This document shows positions 19,101-28,262 of a stretch of DNA of 64,000 bases, in pieces. A program made the position numbers and the translations under genes. The DNA lies in contig CP065014.1 in NCBI GenBank assembly GCA_016700335.1, forward strand, positions 2,393,001 through 2,457,000, given 5' to 3'. The notes beneath the pieces were generated by a model. The model saw nothing but the letters and a program-made list of their open reading frames with translations, did no database searches and was not told the origin of the DNA. Positions within the stretch are counted from its first letter, which is position 1; each line of letters opens with the position of its first letter. The stretch is from Chlorobiota bacterium (GTDB taxonomy: Bacteria > Bacteroidota > Ignavibacteria > OLB7).

Positions 19101-22100
19101 TAATGTAACAGATAAGTCACCATTTTCTGTTTCGCAAGGTGAAGAATTCACAGCATTTACGCCACCATTAACTGCCAATGAAACTGGTTGTTTCATTTTA
19201 ACGTTAACATAAATTCTTGTTGGAGGAACTGGAGTACAAGCACTAAGTACTGGAGCACAAGCCGAACCAACTGGTCTAATTAAATCTAAATAATATAAAC
19301 CACCATCAGCTAAAGTTGTTACTCCTAAAGGTCCAGTACCAGGAATTGGTAAAGCAGCTGGTAATGTATGGAATCCTGTTGTTGGAATTGTATATGCAAA
19401 ATTATTTACTCCATTCATTGTTCCTGAGTTTACCAAAGCATTTAATGGACCTCTCCATTCATAATTTAATATATTTAATGCATTATTTCCACCAGCACCC
19501 AAAGCTCTAATGTTTGTTGATATAGCATTGCCTAAAGCATCAGTTGTATTATAGTTACCACTGAAAGTATTACCAGTTGTACCTATACAAACTTCAGTAT
19601 TGATAACAGGATATGTAACTCCACCAACTAAAACTGTGTTTTGTGGAAGTCTATCAGCATACATAGGTCTTTGAACCAAAGTAAATCCTGATGGATTTCC
19701 ATTAGCCCCATTATATCCAATACGACCATCATTTCCTTGAATTATATTAAAATTGGCAAATGTTCCTCCTGTTGGTAAAGGAGATCCAGGTGACACAATA
19801 TTTTGTGTATTATCACTAGTATCAGCCACTGTAGTTTGAGGATATGGACGAATATCTGTTTGAGTTACTTTCCATCTATAGCCACTTAAATAATCTACTC
19901 CGTTTGAACCAGTTGGTAAAATATTTGATGGCAATTGAGGAACAGTAAACCCGTAATAATAACTTTCAACACCATTTATTGTACCTGCAACAGCAATACC
20001 TTGATCATTTAATGAACCTGCACCAACTGCAGCTATACCTGGACGCATTTGATCTTGATTCCATTCCCAATTACTATTAATTAAAGGATTTGTAATATCA
20101 TAAGGTATTAAACCAGCAGGTAATCCAGGACCTGGCTCTGGGGGACGAGTAATATAAAGATCATTAAATAATGGATTATCACTTACAGCATAAGTTGTAA
20201 AAGCACCAGCACATCCAACACTTCCTGGAGCTACAAATGTTCTTGGGTTTCCAGTTGGAAGATTTTGATCTGAGCTCCAAACTGGACTCAATGCTGAGTT
20301 TAATAATTCAATTTTAACGCTTTTAACACAACCAGATGTTGCAAAACTTACAGTATGAGCTTGTCCAATACATACATTTGTATTACCAACATCTGCTACT
20401 GCTATTTCTGATGGTTGCATTTTTAATACATATGCATCATCAAAGTTAGGTGTAGAAGTAGGTGGATAGTTTGAACTAGAAGGGAAACCATAAGAATCAC
20501 CAAATGCATCAAATACTGGATAAGGAGCATTAGTATATACCGGAATTGTGTAGACGCCTCCAACTCCTGTATTTGCAACCCTACCACCAACAATATATAC
20601 ATTTCTAGCATCATCTAAGTCCATACCACCGCCATTTTGTGCGGTAAATTCTCCCATTTGATTTGCACCATTTGAGTTTAATCCTAAATTCCAAATAGTG
20701 TTTCTAACTCTTGGGAACTGGCCAGGAGGAATAGCTGAAGCTGTTGTTGCTCCAAATCCTGCGTTAGCTACTAATGCGTTTGAAGAAGCCATTAATCTTG
20801 AATAACATAACGTATCTAGTCTTGGAGAAAATTTACATACGAACATATTGTAAGCAGTATATAAATTTATTCTGACAGGTATTCTTGATTGAGGGAAACT
20901 TGAACTAGAAGTATTACCAACTACATAAACATATCCAGCGTCATCAACATCAATTGCAACACCCCATTCAGTATTTTGGTTTCCACCAATATATGTTGAA
21001 TACGGGAATTGATTACCATTTGTTTGAGATGGGTCTACATAAGTAACAAAAGCTTCACCATTTCCTTGACATCTAGTATCTGCCGCTCTATTAGAAATAG
21101 GGAATGAATTACGATAGTTTATACCATTATAAGCTGGGTTAAACTGTGTTGAACCTGCTCCATAAAAAGCTAAACCAGTAGAAGGATCAATTACACCTGC
21201 ATTATTACTGTAAGTAACACCTGTAATATATACACCTCCTTGTGGAGCTAATGCTAAATCCCAAGCTTCATCATTATCTACTGCTGTGAAATTTGGTGTA
21301 CTTATCATTGTTCCATACTCCATTTGGCCTCCGCCTGTATTTGCAGTATTTAACTGTAATAAAAAAGCATCTTCTTGATTAGCTGCATAAGCACCAGCAG
21401 GTGAACCACTCCAAGAAGTTGGAAATTGATCAGCAATTGTTGTACCTAATGTTGTTCTTAAAAAAGGAGCAATTGTTGTTCCTGTAATAAACACAGATTG
21501 ATTAGGTCCAACTTTAATTGCAGAAACATTATCTACATAATCAACATATTGACCACTTACGGTTGGTATATCTCCTGCTCCACCGAAATAAGAACCATAC
21601 AACAATTGAGAACTTCCATTAACAGCTGGGTTTAGCCTAGCTACGAATCCATCAGTTACATTGTAAAAACCATTTATATTTCCACCTTGAACTTGCGAAG
21701 GTAATGTTGGTGCAGTATATCTTGGTGCTGGTTGGAATGCAACCATTGCAGATCCGAATGTTGGGAAATAATTTGTTGCTGTACCTAAAGCTGGAGGTGC
21801 AGTTTGAACTGCTGGTAAAGTAGGTAAAACACCACCAGAAAATGGAGGTAAATTCACACCCCATTTAAAGATTGTTTGACCACAAATATAGATTTGTCCT
21901 CCATCAACATCAATATCAAAAGCTCCATCTTGAGTATAACTTCCACCTAAATAAGTAGAATATATGATATTCGTACCTAAAGAATTTAATCCTGTTACGA
22001 ATGCATCACAATACCCTGGTGTAGCATTAAAGTTCTGATAAGAAGCGTTTAAATTTTGTGACCCCATATTGTATGGGTTTAAATTCCTATTAGGAGATGG

Positions 22101-23405
22101 TTGAATTGCACCTAATGATGTAGGCAATGTATTTGTTCCAATTCCACCAATCAATCTTGAATCAGTTGAAACATAACCACAAATATAAGCATTACCATTT
22201 TCAACATCAATATCCATTGAACGATCATCACCAGAACTAGCAATAATTGTCATATATATCATTGCTCCATTCGGATCCATTTTGGTAACAAAAGCGTCAT
22301 TATAGAATGATGTTATTGAAGGAACACCTGAACCAGCTGGATCATTTCCTGTTGGAAATGTTGTACTTGTACCGTTTGTTCCAGCACCTAATTTTTGAGG
22401 ATTTGGTGCTCCAGAACCAGCAATTAACATTTGGTTAGAAGAAGTAAAACCAGTAATGTAAGCATATCCAGCTGCATCTACAGATACCCCAGTTGCTACA
22501 TCATGGCTTGTTGCAACAGGACCAACTGGATTGCCAATATATGTACAATATACTAATGGATCAATAACAAGCGGACGAGAAGCATCATAGCTTCCGATAT
22601 TAAATCCTACAGTTCCATTCTGACGAACAGAAAAAGAGCATTTAACTTCGCGGTTGTTACCGTTCATATCTTTTTGATATGCATAAATACCAGCTTGACG
22701 AATTTCACCAAACTGTGTAAGTATGCGAAGATCACCATTGTCATCTACTTTTAAACCACTTTGCCCTGTAATTTTCATTGCAATCATATCAGGGCTCGCA
22801 CCTGGAGCAACAATGAAATCATAACGTGGTTGGTTGTTTTCCGTATATAATACGGCATCAATTCCTTTATAAAGTTTTTCAACTTTAACAGAATTAAACT
22901 TTGAGACAAAACTTGCCCATTTTGTACGATCATTACCCATAAGGTAATTATAGTACCCTGGTTGTTTGTCTTCACCTAGAAGTTTTGTAGAGGCAGAAGC
23001 ACCTACAAAATTAACTTCAACGGCTTGAACTAAAGAACTAGAATTTTTAGAATCTGAATTCTTAAAATCATTCTTAGTTTCTTTTTTAGCGGCTAAAGTA
23101 GAAGCTTCAGAATTACCATTAGTAGTTTGGTACATATTATACACAAAACCAGTATTGGTAACCCAAAGGTTCATACCATTTAAATCCGCCATGAAGCGTG
23201 CATTACCTTCCCATTGTCCTTTATTTTCAATAAAGCCAATGGAATGATTAGCGAACGCCCTCTCGGCAGACTTAGTATTTGTCTTGCCAAGATCCTTTGT
23301 GTTCGTGCTTTGTTGCGCATTAGCAACGGCAGCAACTACTAACATCAATGCTACTAAAGTAGCCCGTAAAAATGTCGGTCGTTTCATTTTCTGGAGTCCT
23401 TTCAA
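16140..23405 (-). CDS. Giant T9SS-secreted protein: SBBP propeller and Ig-like domains
   Basis: This protein of 2421 residues has a signal peptide; the ATG at 23387 (MKRPTFLRA) is a likelier start than 23405. Domains in order: a DUF7948-like region (about 50-280, with FIENKGQWEGNARF), SBBP beta-propeller repeats (about 290-1000, recurring VDAAGYAYITGFTSS-type strands), a long glycine/asparagine/proline-rich middle part, six Ig-like domains (about 1545-2057, each with C..YQWKKNG..AGxYxxxV), a choice-of-anchor-D/ASPM-like domain (about 2063-2165) and a T9SS type A sorting domain in the last 85 residues (ISPNPVSSTM, LKLYDMNG, ASGIYMLTL). It should be exported and fixed to the cell surface or released; adhesion is plausible but unproven. 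Confidence 0.88.
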   Translation of the reverse strand: MKGLQKMKRPTFLRATLVALMLVVAAVANAQQSTNTKDLGKTNTKSAERAFANHSIGFIENKGQWEGNARFMADLNGMNLWVTNTGFVYNMYQTTNGNSEASTLAAKKETKNDFKNSDSKNSSSLVQAVEVNFVGASASTKLLGEDKQPGYYNYLMGNDRTKWASFVSKFNSVKVEKLYKGIDAVLYTENNQPRYDFIVAPGASPDMIAMKITGQSGLKVDDNGDLRILTQFGEIRQAGIYAYQKDMNGNNREVKCSFSVRQNGTVGFNIGSYDASRPLVIDPLVYCTYIGNPVGPVATSHDVATGVSVDAAGYAYITGFTSSNQMLIAGSGAPNPQKLGAGTNGTSTTFPTGNDPAGSGVPSITSFYNDAFVTKMDPNGAMIYMTIIASSGDDRSMDIDVENGNAYICGYVSTDSRLIGGIGTNTLPTSLGAIQPSPNRNLNPYNMGSQNLNASYQNFNATPGYCDAFVTGLNSLGTNIIYSTYLGGSYTQDGAFDIDVDGGQIYICGQTIFKWGVNLPPFSGGVLPTLPAVQTAPPALGTATNYFPTFGSAMVAFQPAPRYTAPTLPSQVQGGNINGFYNVTDGFVARLNPAVNGSSQLLYGSYFGGAGDIPTVSGQYVDYVDNVSAIKVGPNQSVFITGTTIAPFLRTTLGTTIADQFPTSWSGSPAGAYAANQEDAFLLQLNTANTGGGQMEYGTMISTPNFTAVDNDEAWDLALAPQGGVYITGVTYSNNAGVIDPSTGLAFYGAGSTQFNPAYNGINYRNSFPISNRAADTRCQGNGEAFVTYVDPSQTNGNQFPYSTYIGGNQNTEWGVAIDVDDAGYVYVVGNTSSSSFPQSRIPVRINLYTAYNMFVCKFSPRLDTLCYSRLMASSNALVANAGFGATTASAIPPGQFPRVRNTIWNLGLNSNGANQMGEFTAQNGGGMDLDDARNVYIVGGRVANTGVGGVYTIPVYTNAPYPVFDAFGDSYGFPSSSNYPPTSTPNFDDAYVLKMQPSEIAVADVGNTNVCIGQAHTVSFATSGCVKSVKIELLNSALSPVWSSDQNLPTGNPRTFVAPGSVGCAGAFTTYAVSDNPLFNDLYITRPPEPGPGLPAGLIPYDITNPLINSNWEWNQDQMRPGIAAVGAGSLNDQGIAVAGTINGVESYYYGFTVPQLPSNILPTGSNGVDYLSGYRWKVTQTDIRPYPQTTVADTSDNTQNIVSPGSPLPTGGTFANFNIIQGNDGRIGYNGANGNPSGFTLVQRPMYADRLPQNTVLVGGVTYPVINTEVCIGTTGNTFSGNYNTTDALGNAISTNIRALGAGGNNALNILNYEWRGPLNALVNSGTMNGVNNFAYTIPTTGFHTLPAALPIPGTGPLGVTTLADGGLYYLDLIRPVGSACAPVLSACTPVPPTRIYVNVKMKQPVSLAVNGGVNAVNSSPCETENGDLSVTLNGDNPGVIWQKLERDGITWTTIGSSNYFLSSSTNRDTVVHSNLLGNHYDLSSNQTVNPLPVPPTTVFKMRINNLRLDDTTKYRANYFSNGPCSTKVNFAQELLLKVLPLPRITRQPLNRTMCAGSNVSFSIGVFGTREWFNNGTYSYQWRRNNQIIPGANDTIYTINSVAASDAGDYSCEVRTPCAFASVVSVDAYLVVNTAPVVTTSPIDAIACAGDNASFSVEAKGGGLNFQWKKNGVAITGANTNMLNLSNVVDTDAGTYSVEVMGQCPPSTTVSAVLTVNKSPIITLDLPATLDACDNTAAQLDVTATGGGLAYEWTKNGTVIVGQTTSSYKFNVTKADNNAKIKVTIKGGCKPDVASKECVITVKDGGAITEGPKDLELCVGNPAKFSVKATGSGITYQWKKNGVNIPGENKADLSITSVSEADAGFYTVEVTGACAITGSGPLTAKLSISKPFTITSQPTGTQNVCPGGSISFSVTVSGGKNLKYQWKKNGTALPGETKSSYSTNISGSGEAGTYSCDVTDDCGQTQTTTTATVIVGSVAAISTQPTSQIICEGGSASFSVTATGANIKYQWLKNGQVISGANSNTYSLSNLTSNESGDYSCNVKGDCGNEIASATAKLVVNKTILTSSASQVDFGAVLVDSVSFKEVSVSFRNGGNTNAIINNFRGPASTTPFTIVSGIPALPKTLLPGEEIVLKVKYVGTPGTSKDSIVISADATCPASARIVLQGTGDERVAYAALEINNSTGDVKQTNPNFVTISYNGVPTKIIESEVSSLSFTIEYNATMLAPQDPALLSQVSYKKDALGLTWAQLPLTVSPVLASGTLKSIPMNVLLGNDSVTPVRFVKESIKWNVPSKGGKVITTGLFDGSFKVKGFCKLGGLRGTDPFKGGVTKISPNPVSSTMLVKYLLDDSKDAKLKLYDMNGNLVLTQFEAAKNGNAVAGLIEKETMLDVSSKYFASGIYMLTLECDGVIDRQLVIIVK

Positions 23406-23754
23406 AGAAAGCTGATGGGATTAACGTTAATATTAATTATAATTATTATTTATTCTAAGTAAAAAAGATAGTTGACTATTAGACAAACACTTTAAAAGCT
23501 ATTACAAAACCCCTAAATTGGGATTTTGTTTCAATTAATTTTTTTTTCTCTTATTAAGTATTTTAGAAAATAGTATCTCAATTTAAGAAAAAAAAACTTA
23601 CTATCGAAGGAAAGATTTCAATAATGCAATAAAAAGAGAATTTAATTTTATAATAAATTTAGCTCAATAAAAAATATTTTATCACAATTTGTAATAAAAT
23701 TTATTGAATTTTATTACAAATTTTAGCTTAAATTTATGATCATACAATAAAAGA
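23406..23754. other. Gene-free divergent region upstream of rsmB and the giant gene
   Basis: This 349-base interval holds the leaders of two divergent genes. I see no ORF of note. It contains the 16-bp palindrome listed separately and a weaker hairpin near 23506-23530 (ACAAAACCC / GGGATTTTGT, one bulge). No confident promoter motif was found for either gene. Confidence 0.5.
23686..23722. repeat. Perfect 16-bp inverted repeat upstream of rsmB
   Basis: AATTTGTAATAAAATT (23686-23701) and AATTTTATTACAAATT (23707-23722) are exact reverse complements around a TATTG loop, 32 bases before the rsmB ATG. The composition is AT-only except for one G/C pair, but an exact 16-bp palindrome is longer than expected by chance. 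It could be an operator or an RNA hairpin; no T-run follows, so a terminator is unlikely. Confidence 0.65.
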
Positions 23755-25101
23755 ATGTTCGCCAATAAAATAATTAATTCTTCTAGAACTGCATCTGTGC
23801 GTATTCTTACAACATTACTAAATGAAAGTGAAAATGTAAGAAACACATTTCAAGAAAAAGAAATTTTAAGTAAATTATCTAACTCAGATAAAGCACTAGC
23901 TCATGAAATCATATCCGGAACAATTAGATGGTTACTAAAAATCGATTGGATAATTTTGCAAAGATACAAAGGTGATTTTAATTCTGCACCACTTATTGTA
24001 AAAAATTCTCTGCGTATTGCTATATACCAAATATTATTTTTAGACAAAATTCCTCAAAGTGCTGCTGTTAATGAATCTGTTGAAATTATTAAACAATATC
24101 ATAGCCTATCAGTTTCGAAACTTGTAAATGCTGTATTAAGAGATATACTCCGAAATTTAAACTCCGTTACATATCCAGATGAAAAATCAGATTTGCCTTT
24201 AGCTTTATCAGTTAAATATTCTCACCCAAGATGGATGGTGAGAAGATGGTTAAAAAGATTTTCTGTAGATGAGGTTATTCAGATAATGGAAGCAAACAAT
24301 GAAAGACCAAAAATTTCTATAAGAGTTAACCCAATTATTACTTCAACTGAAAATTTTTTAGATTTAATTTCAAGAACTAAAATTCATTTAAGTAACGGTT
24401 ACTTTTTAAAAGACAATTTTTATTCTGAAAAGCTCTCATCAATTGAAAGTAACACATTGTTCAAAAAAGGTTTTTTTACTATTCAAGATGAAGGTTCAGC
24501 ATTATGTTCAAAACTTTCTCAAGCGAAGCCTGGTATGAGAGTAATAGATTTATGCTCTGCTCCAGGTGGCAAAGCTTTAAATATAGCTGGGCAAATGAAT
24601 AATAAAGGTGAAATTATTGCTGTTGATATTTATGAGAATAAGTTAATCAAGATTACTCAAGCTGCTCTTAGGTTGGGTGTCAAGATTATAGAGCCTGTGT
24701 TAGGAGATGCAAAATCAATTGATATACACAATGCTGATATTGTTTTTGTTGATGCTCCATGTTCAGGTTTGGGGGTTATCAGAAAAAAACAAGATATAAA
24801 ATGGATGAGAACTTCTAACCAAATTAATGAATTAGTAGTTTTACAATCTGAAATCCTTGAAAATGCAAAAAATCTTGTAAAACCAAATGGACATTTAATT
24901 TATTCAACTTGTACAATTGAACAACAAGAAAATCATGAAATAATAAAAAAATTTTTAGAAATAAATTCCAATTTTTCAATTGAAAATGCTAACAATTTCT
25001 TACCTAATGAAGTGGTGAGCAATAATGGGTTTTTAGAAACATATTCTCATAAACATAAAATTGATGGTACTTTTGGTGTAAGGTTAAGAAAACATGATTG
25101 A
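23755..25101 (+). CDS. rsmB: 16S rRNA (cytosine-5)-methyltransferase RsmB
   Basis: The 448-residue protein joins an N-terminal NusB-like RNA-binding domain (about 5-145) to a C-terminal Rossmann methyltransferase (about 240-445). Visible SAM and catalytic motifs are VIDLCSAPGGKALNIAG, VDAPCSGLGVIRKKQDIKW and YSTCTIEQQEN; the cysteines in APCSG and STCT are the two conserved m5C-methyltransferase cysteines. By homology it modifies C967 of 16S rRNA (E. coli numbering). It is a single plus-strand gene convergent with scpA. Confidence 0.92.
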   Translation: MFANKIINSSRTASVRILTTLLNESENVRNTFQEKEILSKLSNSDKALAHEIISGTIRWLLKIDWIILQRYKGDFNSAPLIVKNSLRIAIYQILFLDKIPQSAAVNESVEIIKQYHSLSVSKLVNAVLRDILRNLNSVTYPDEKSDLPLALSVKYSHPRWMVRRWLKRFSVDEVIQIMEANNERPKISIRVNPIITSTENFLDLISRTKIHLSNGYFLKDNFYSEKLSSIESNTLFKKGFFTIQDEGSALCSKLSQAKPGMRVIDLCSAPGGKALNIAGQMNNKGEIIAVDIYENKLIKITQAALRLGVKIIEPVLGDAKSIDIHNADIVFVDAPCSGLGVIRKKQDIKWMRTSNQINELVVLQSEILENAKNLVKPNGHLIYSTCTIEQQENHEIIKKFLEINSNFSIENANNFLPNEVVSNNGFLETYSHKHKIDGTFGVRLRKHD

Positions 25102-25123
25102 TTTTTATTATTATTTGATTTGT

Positions 25124-25903
25124 TTAAAGTTTAAAAATCAACATGTCATCGAAATCATCAGATTGTTCACAACCAATTAAACTATTTTTTATCAATTCCA
25201 ACAATGCTAAAAAAGTAACAATAATACCAATCCTTTCTAAACCTCCAACTAATGTAAAGAATGTTGTTTGAGACTGTGCTCCTAATACAGATAAAATATA
25301 TTCTGCTTGTTCTTCAACATTGTAATTAATCTGCTCAACTTTATGTTGGGTTTCAACTTTTGGGGCTTTATCTAATGCTCTTTTAAAAGTTTTTAACAAA
25401 TCAAATAAAGTTACATTTTTCAATAGTTGATCTGGAGTAACTTCATCATGAATTGCAATATCAGCTGTAAAAAGTTCCCTATAAAAGATAAATCTATTTT
25501 TATCTTCTAATTCTTTTAATTCCTCTGATACCTCTTTATATTGTTTGTATTCTAATAATCGTCTTATAAGTTCAGCCCTTGGATCATCTTCCTCTGGTTC
25601 ATCAGGTAACCTCTCTTCTTTTGGGATTAACATTTTTGCTTTTATTTGCATAAGCATAGATGCCATAACTATAAATTCTCCAGATCTCTCTAAATCAAGT
25701 ATTTTTAGTTCTTGAGTATAAACTAAAAACTCCTCTGTAATTTTTGAGATTGGTATATCATATATATTTAACTCATCCCTTTTAATAAAAAAAAGTAACA
25801 AATCTAATGGTCCTTCAAAATCTGGAAGTGTGATTATATATTTATCATTATCCATTTTAAATGGGGGTATGAATTCTACAATTGGAACTGTTGTTTCTTT
25901 CAA
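25124..25903 (-). CDS. scpA: Segregation and condensation protein A
   Basis: The 259-residue protein is ScpA, the kleisin that bridges SMC heads in the bacterial condensin. The diagnostic start is FEGPLDLLLFFIKRDELNIYDI, split here as FEGPLDLLLFFI and KRDELNIYDIPI, and the C-terminal winged helix closes with TFLALLELIK. The start could also be the ATG at 25855 (MDNDKYIITLPDF), which fits family lengths better. It follows clpX on the same strand after 82 bases. scpB and smc are not in the window. Confidence 0.9.
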   Translation of the reverse strand: MKETTVPIVEFIPPFKMDNDKYIITLPDFEGPLDLLLFFIKRDELNIYDIPISKITEEFLVYTQELKILDLERSGEFIVMASMLMQIKAKMLIPKEERLPDEPEEDDPRAELIRRLLEYKQYKEVSEELKELEDKNRFIFYRELFTADIAIHDEVTPDQLLKNVTLFDLLKTFKRALDKAPKVETQHKVEQINYNVEEQAEYILSVLGAQSQTTFFTLVGGLERIGIIVTFLALLELIKNSLIGCEQSDDFDDMLIFKL

Positions 25904-25985
25904 AATTTTGTTAATAAATTACTTCTGTTTTTAAGGAAGTTGAATATCTATTGTTAAAATGTTATTAAAATAATAAATATTAAAA

Positions 25986-27260
25986 TTAACCAACATAATC
26001 TTTAAACTCATTTTTCTCTGGTTCATTATAAACATAAGTTGGTTCATGTTTATCTTCAATTGTTTCACCAGTTATAATAACTTTTAATAGATTTTTTTTA
26101 TCAGATAAATTATACATAATATCAAGCATCACATCTTCAACAACACCTCTTAAAGCTCTTGCTCCAGTTTTTCTTTCTACAGATTTTTTTATAATAGCAT
26201 CAATAGCATTCTCATTAAATTCTAATTCAACACCTTCCATTGCAAATATTTTTTTAAACTGTTTTACAATTGCATTTTTTGGTTGAGTTAAAATTTGTTT
26301 CATTGCAATATCTGTTAATGGTTCAAGTGCTGCAATAACAGGAAGCCTTCCAACGAATTCTGGAATTAGACCAAACTTCAATAAATCAGAAGGTTCAACA
26401 AACTGAAATAGTTCTTCAGATTCTTTTACTCTTTGCTCTCCTTTGTCATCACCAAACCCCATTTTTGTTTTTGTCATTCTTGATGCTATTATTCTATCTA
26501 ATCCAGAAAATGCTCCACCACATACAAACAAAATATTTTTTGTATCAACTGTTACTAAAGGTTGTTCTGGATGTTTGCGACCACCCTTTGGAGGTACTTT
26601 TGCTTTTGTACCCTCAAGTATTTTAAGCAACCCTTGCTGAACTCCTTCACCAGATACATCCCTAGTAATTGAAGGAGAATCTGATCTACGTGTAATTTTA
26701 TCTATCTCGTCAATATAAATAATTCCTTTTTCAGCTTTCTCTACATCGTAATCTGCATTTTGAAGTAATGCAACTATTATTGACTCAACATCATCACCAA
26801 CATATCCAGCCTCTGTAAGTGTTGTGGCATCAGCTATTGCAAATGGTACGTCTAAAAGCCTTGCCATTGTTTGAGCTAATAATGTTTTACCAACTCCTGT
26901 AGGTCCCATTAATAATATATTCGATTTATCAATTTCAACATCATCAAATCCTGAAATTGTTCCTTGAGATTCAATCCTTTTATAATGATTGTAAACAGCA
27001 ACAGATAAAGATTTTTTTGCTTTGTCTTGACCAATTACATATTCATCTAATGCTGATCTGATTGCTTTTGGAGTTGGTCTTTTTGTAAGTTGCTTCTGTA
27101 TAAGATCCCTTGAATTTTTGCGTAACATATCTACTGAGTTTTGAACGCAAATATCACAAATATACACATTTGGTCCTGCTAATATAGAACCAACCTCATC
27201 TGGCAGTCTGCTACAAAATGAACATCTTACAAAATCTGACTGAAAATTATCAACTGACAT
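25986..27260 (-). CDS. clpX: ATP-dependent Clp protease ATP-binding subunit ClpX
   Basis: The 424-residue protein is a full ClpX: an N-terminal zinc-binding domain with C13, C16, C35 and C38 (CSFC and CDIC), Walker A GPTGVGKT near residue 117, Walker B ([10 protein letters not shown]), sensor and the D2 small domain ([17 protein letters not shown]). It unfolds substrates, including SsrA-tagged ones made through smpB in this window, and feeds them to ClpP. clpP is not nearby, unlike in many genomes. scpA follows downstream. Confidence 0.95.
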   Translation of the reverse strand: MSVDNFQSDFVRCSFCSRLPDEVGSILAGPNVYICDICVQNSVDMLRKNSRDLIQKQLTKRPTPKAIRSALDEYVIGQDKAKKSLSVAVYNHYKRIESQGTISGFDDVEIDKSNILLMGPTGVGKTLLAQTMARLLDVPFAIADATTLTEAGYVGDDVESIIVALLQNADYDVEKAEKGIIYIDEIDKITRRSDSPSITRDVSGEGVQQGLLKILEGTKAKVPPKGGRKHPEQPLVTVDTKNILFVCGGAFSGLDRIIASRMTKTKMGFGDDKGEQRVKESEELFQFVEPSDLLKFGLIPEFVGRLPVIAALEPLTDIAMKQILTQPKNAIVKQFKKIFAMEGVELEFNENAIDAIIKKSVERKTGARALRGVVEDVMLDIMYNLSDKKNLLKVIITGETIEDKHEPTYVYNEPEKNEFKDYVG

Positions 27261-27530
27261 ACTATTTTTATTAATTTTTTTAAGGGCGTGAAACTAAGAA
27301 TAGTTTTTAATGCGACAAACTGTTATTTAGTAATTGATTTGTAAAAAAATATTATTTAGTTTTATGATTTTATAATTTAACTAAATACTATTATTTTTTA
27401 TTAGTTAATAATTTTTAGTTAGAATTCAAATGTAATTACTTTCGATCTTTAGAAGATAACAAGAGATAAAATTATAAAATTATTATTTTTAGACTTTGCT
27501 TAAACAAAAATGTATTCTATTTTGGTACAT

Positions 27531-28262
27531 ATGAAATTTATTATATTTACAATCATTTTCCTTTCTTCTTTTAACTATTTATTTTCACAAGATGATTTAT
27601 TTGTTGAAATTGGAGCTGGGTTTAATGGTAGTGACAATTCCGTTTTTTCTAACAGATTATCATCATTCCAACCTAGGGATTTAAACAACAAACCAATTCT
27701 ATATAGGTCTGCAGCATTTTCAAATACTGGTTTATCTTTACAAGCAACTTCTACAGTAAGTTTTGGAAATTTAATTTTAAATGCAACTTTATCTAATGTT
27801 TACTTCCCTAAAGTATTTTCTATAAATGAATATAACTCTAATAGAAGTGAATATAAATTATCAAACTTTGAATTAGGAATTGCATTTGGATATCCTATTG
27901 TTCGTAATTCTGGATTTATTTTATTTCCATTTATTCAAGGAAGTTTAACAAGATATAATTTATCTTTCAATAACAATAATTTATTACCTATACCATTTTT
28001 TGAAGGTGATAATGTGTTACCTGGTGAAATTGCTAATTATACTGCAAATGGTCCGAGAGCATCTATTGGCTTAGCTTTTGATAAAGTTTTAAGTAATTCA
28101 GAAATAGGATTAATTATTGGATCAAGAATAACTTTTGGTAAAATGTTAAGCTCTGCTCAATGGGAACAGAATAATTCGCTTGTTAAAAATGGAGGTAATT
28201 CCCCGTGTAACTGTGGAGCAACAATAACTTTAAACTTTGGTTATGGTAAAATTAATAAATAA
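27531..28262 (+). CDS. Predicted outer-membrane beta-barrel protein
   Basis: The frame opens at 27510, but the ATG at 27531 gives a clean signal peptide (MKFIIFTIIFLSSFNYLFSQ), so I take 27531 as start, about 243 residues. The mature part shows alternating strands with Gly/Ser/Asn turns and ends with ATITLNFGYGKINK, as in small outer-membrane barrels. I do not recognise a named family. The next gene, the GWxTD protein, overlaps its last 20 bases, so the two are almost certainly translationally coupled. Confidence 0.65.
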   Translation: MKFIIFTIIFLSSFNYLFSQDDLFVEIGAGFNGSDNSVFSNRLSSFQPRDLNNKPILYRSAAFSNTGLSLQATSTVSFGNLILNATLSNVYFPKVFSINEYNSNRSEYKLSNFELGIAFGYPIVRNSGFILFPFIQGSLTRYNLSFNNNNLLPIPFFEGDNVLPGEIANYTANGPRASIGLAFDKVLSNSEIGLIIGSRITFGKMLSSAQWEQNNSLVKNGGNSPCNCGATITLNFGYGKINK

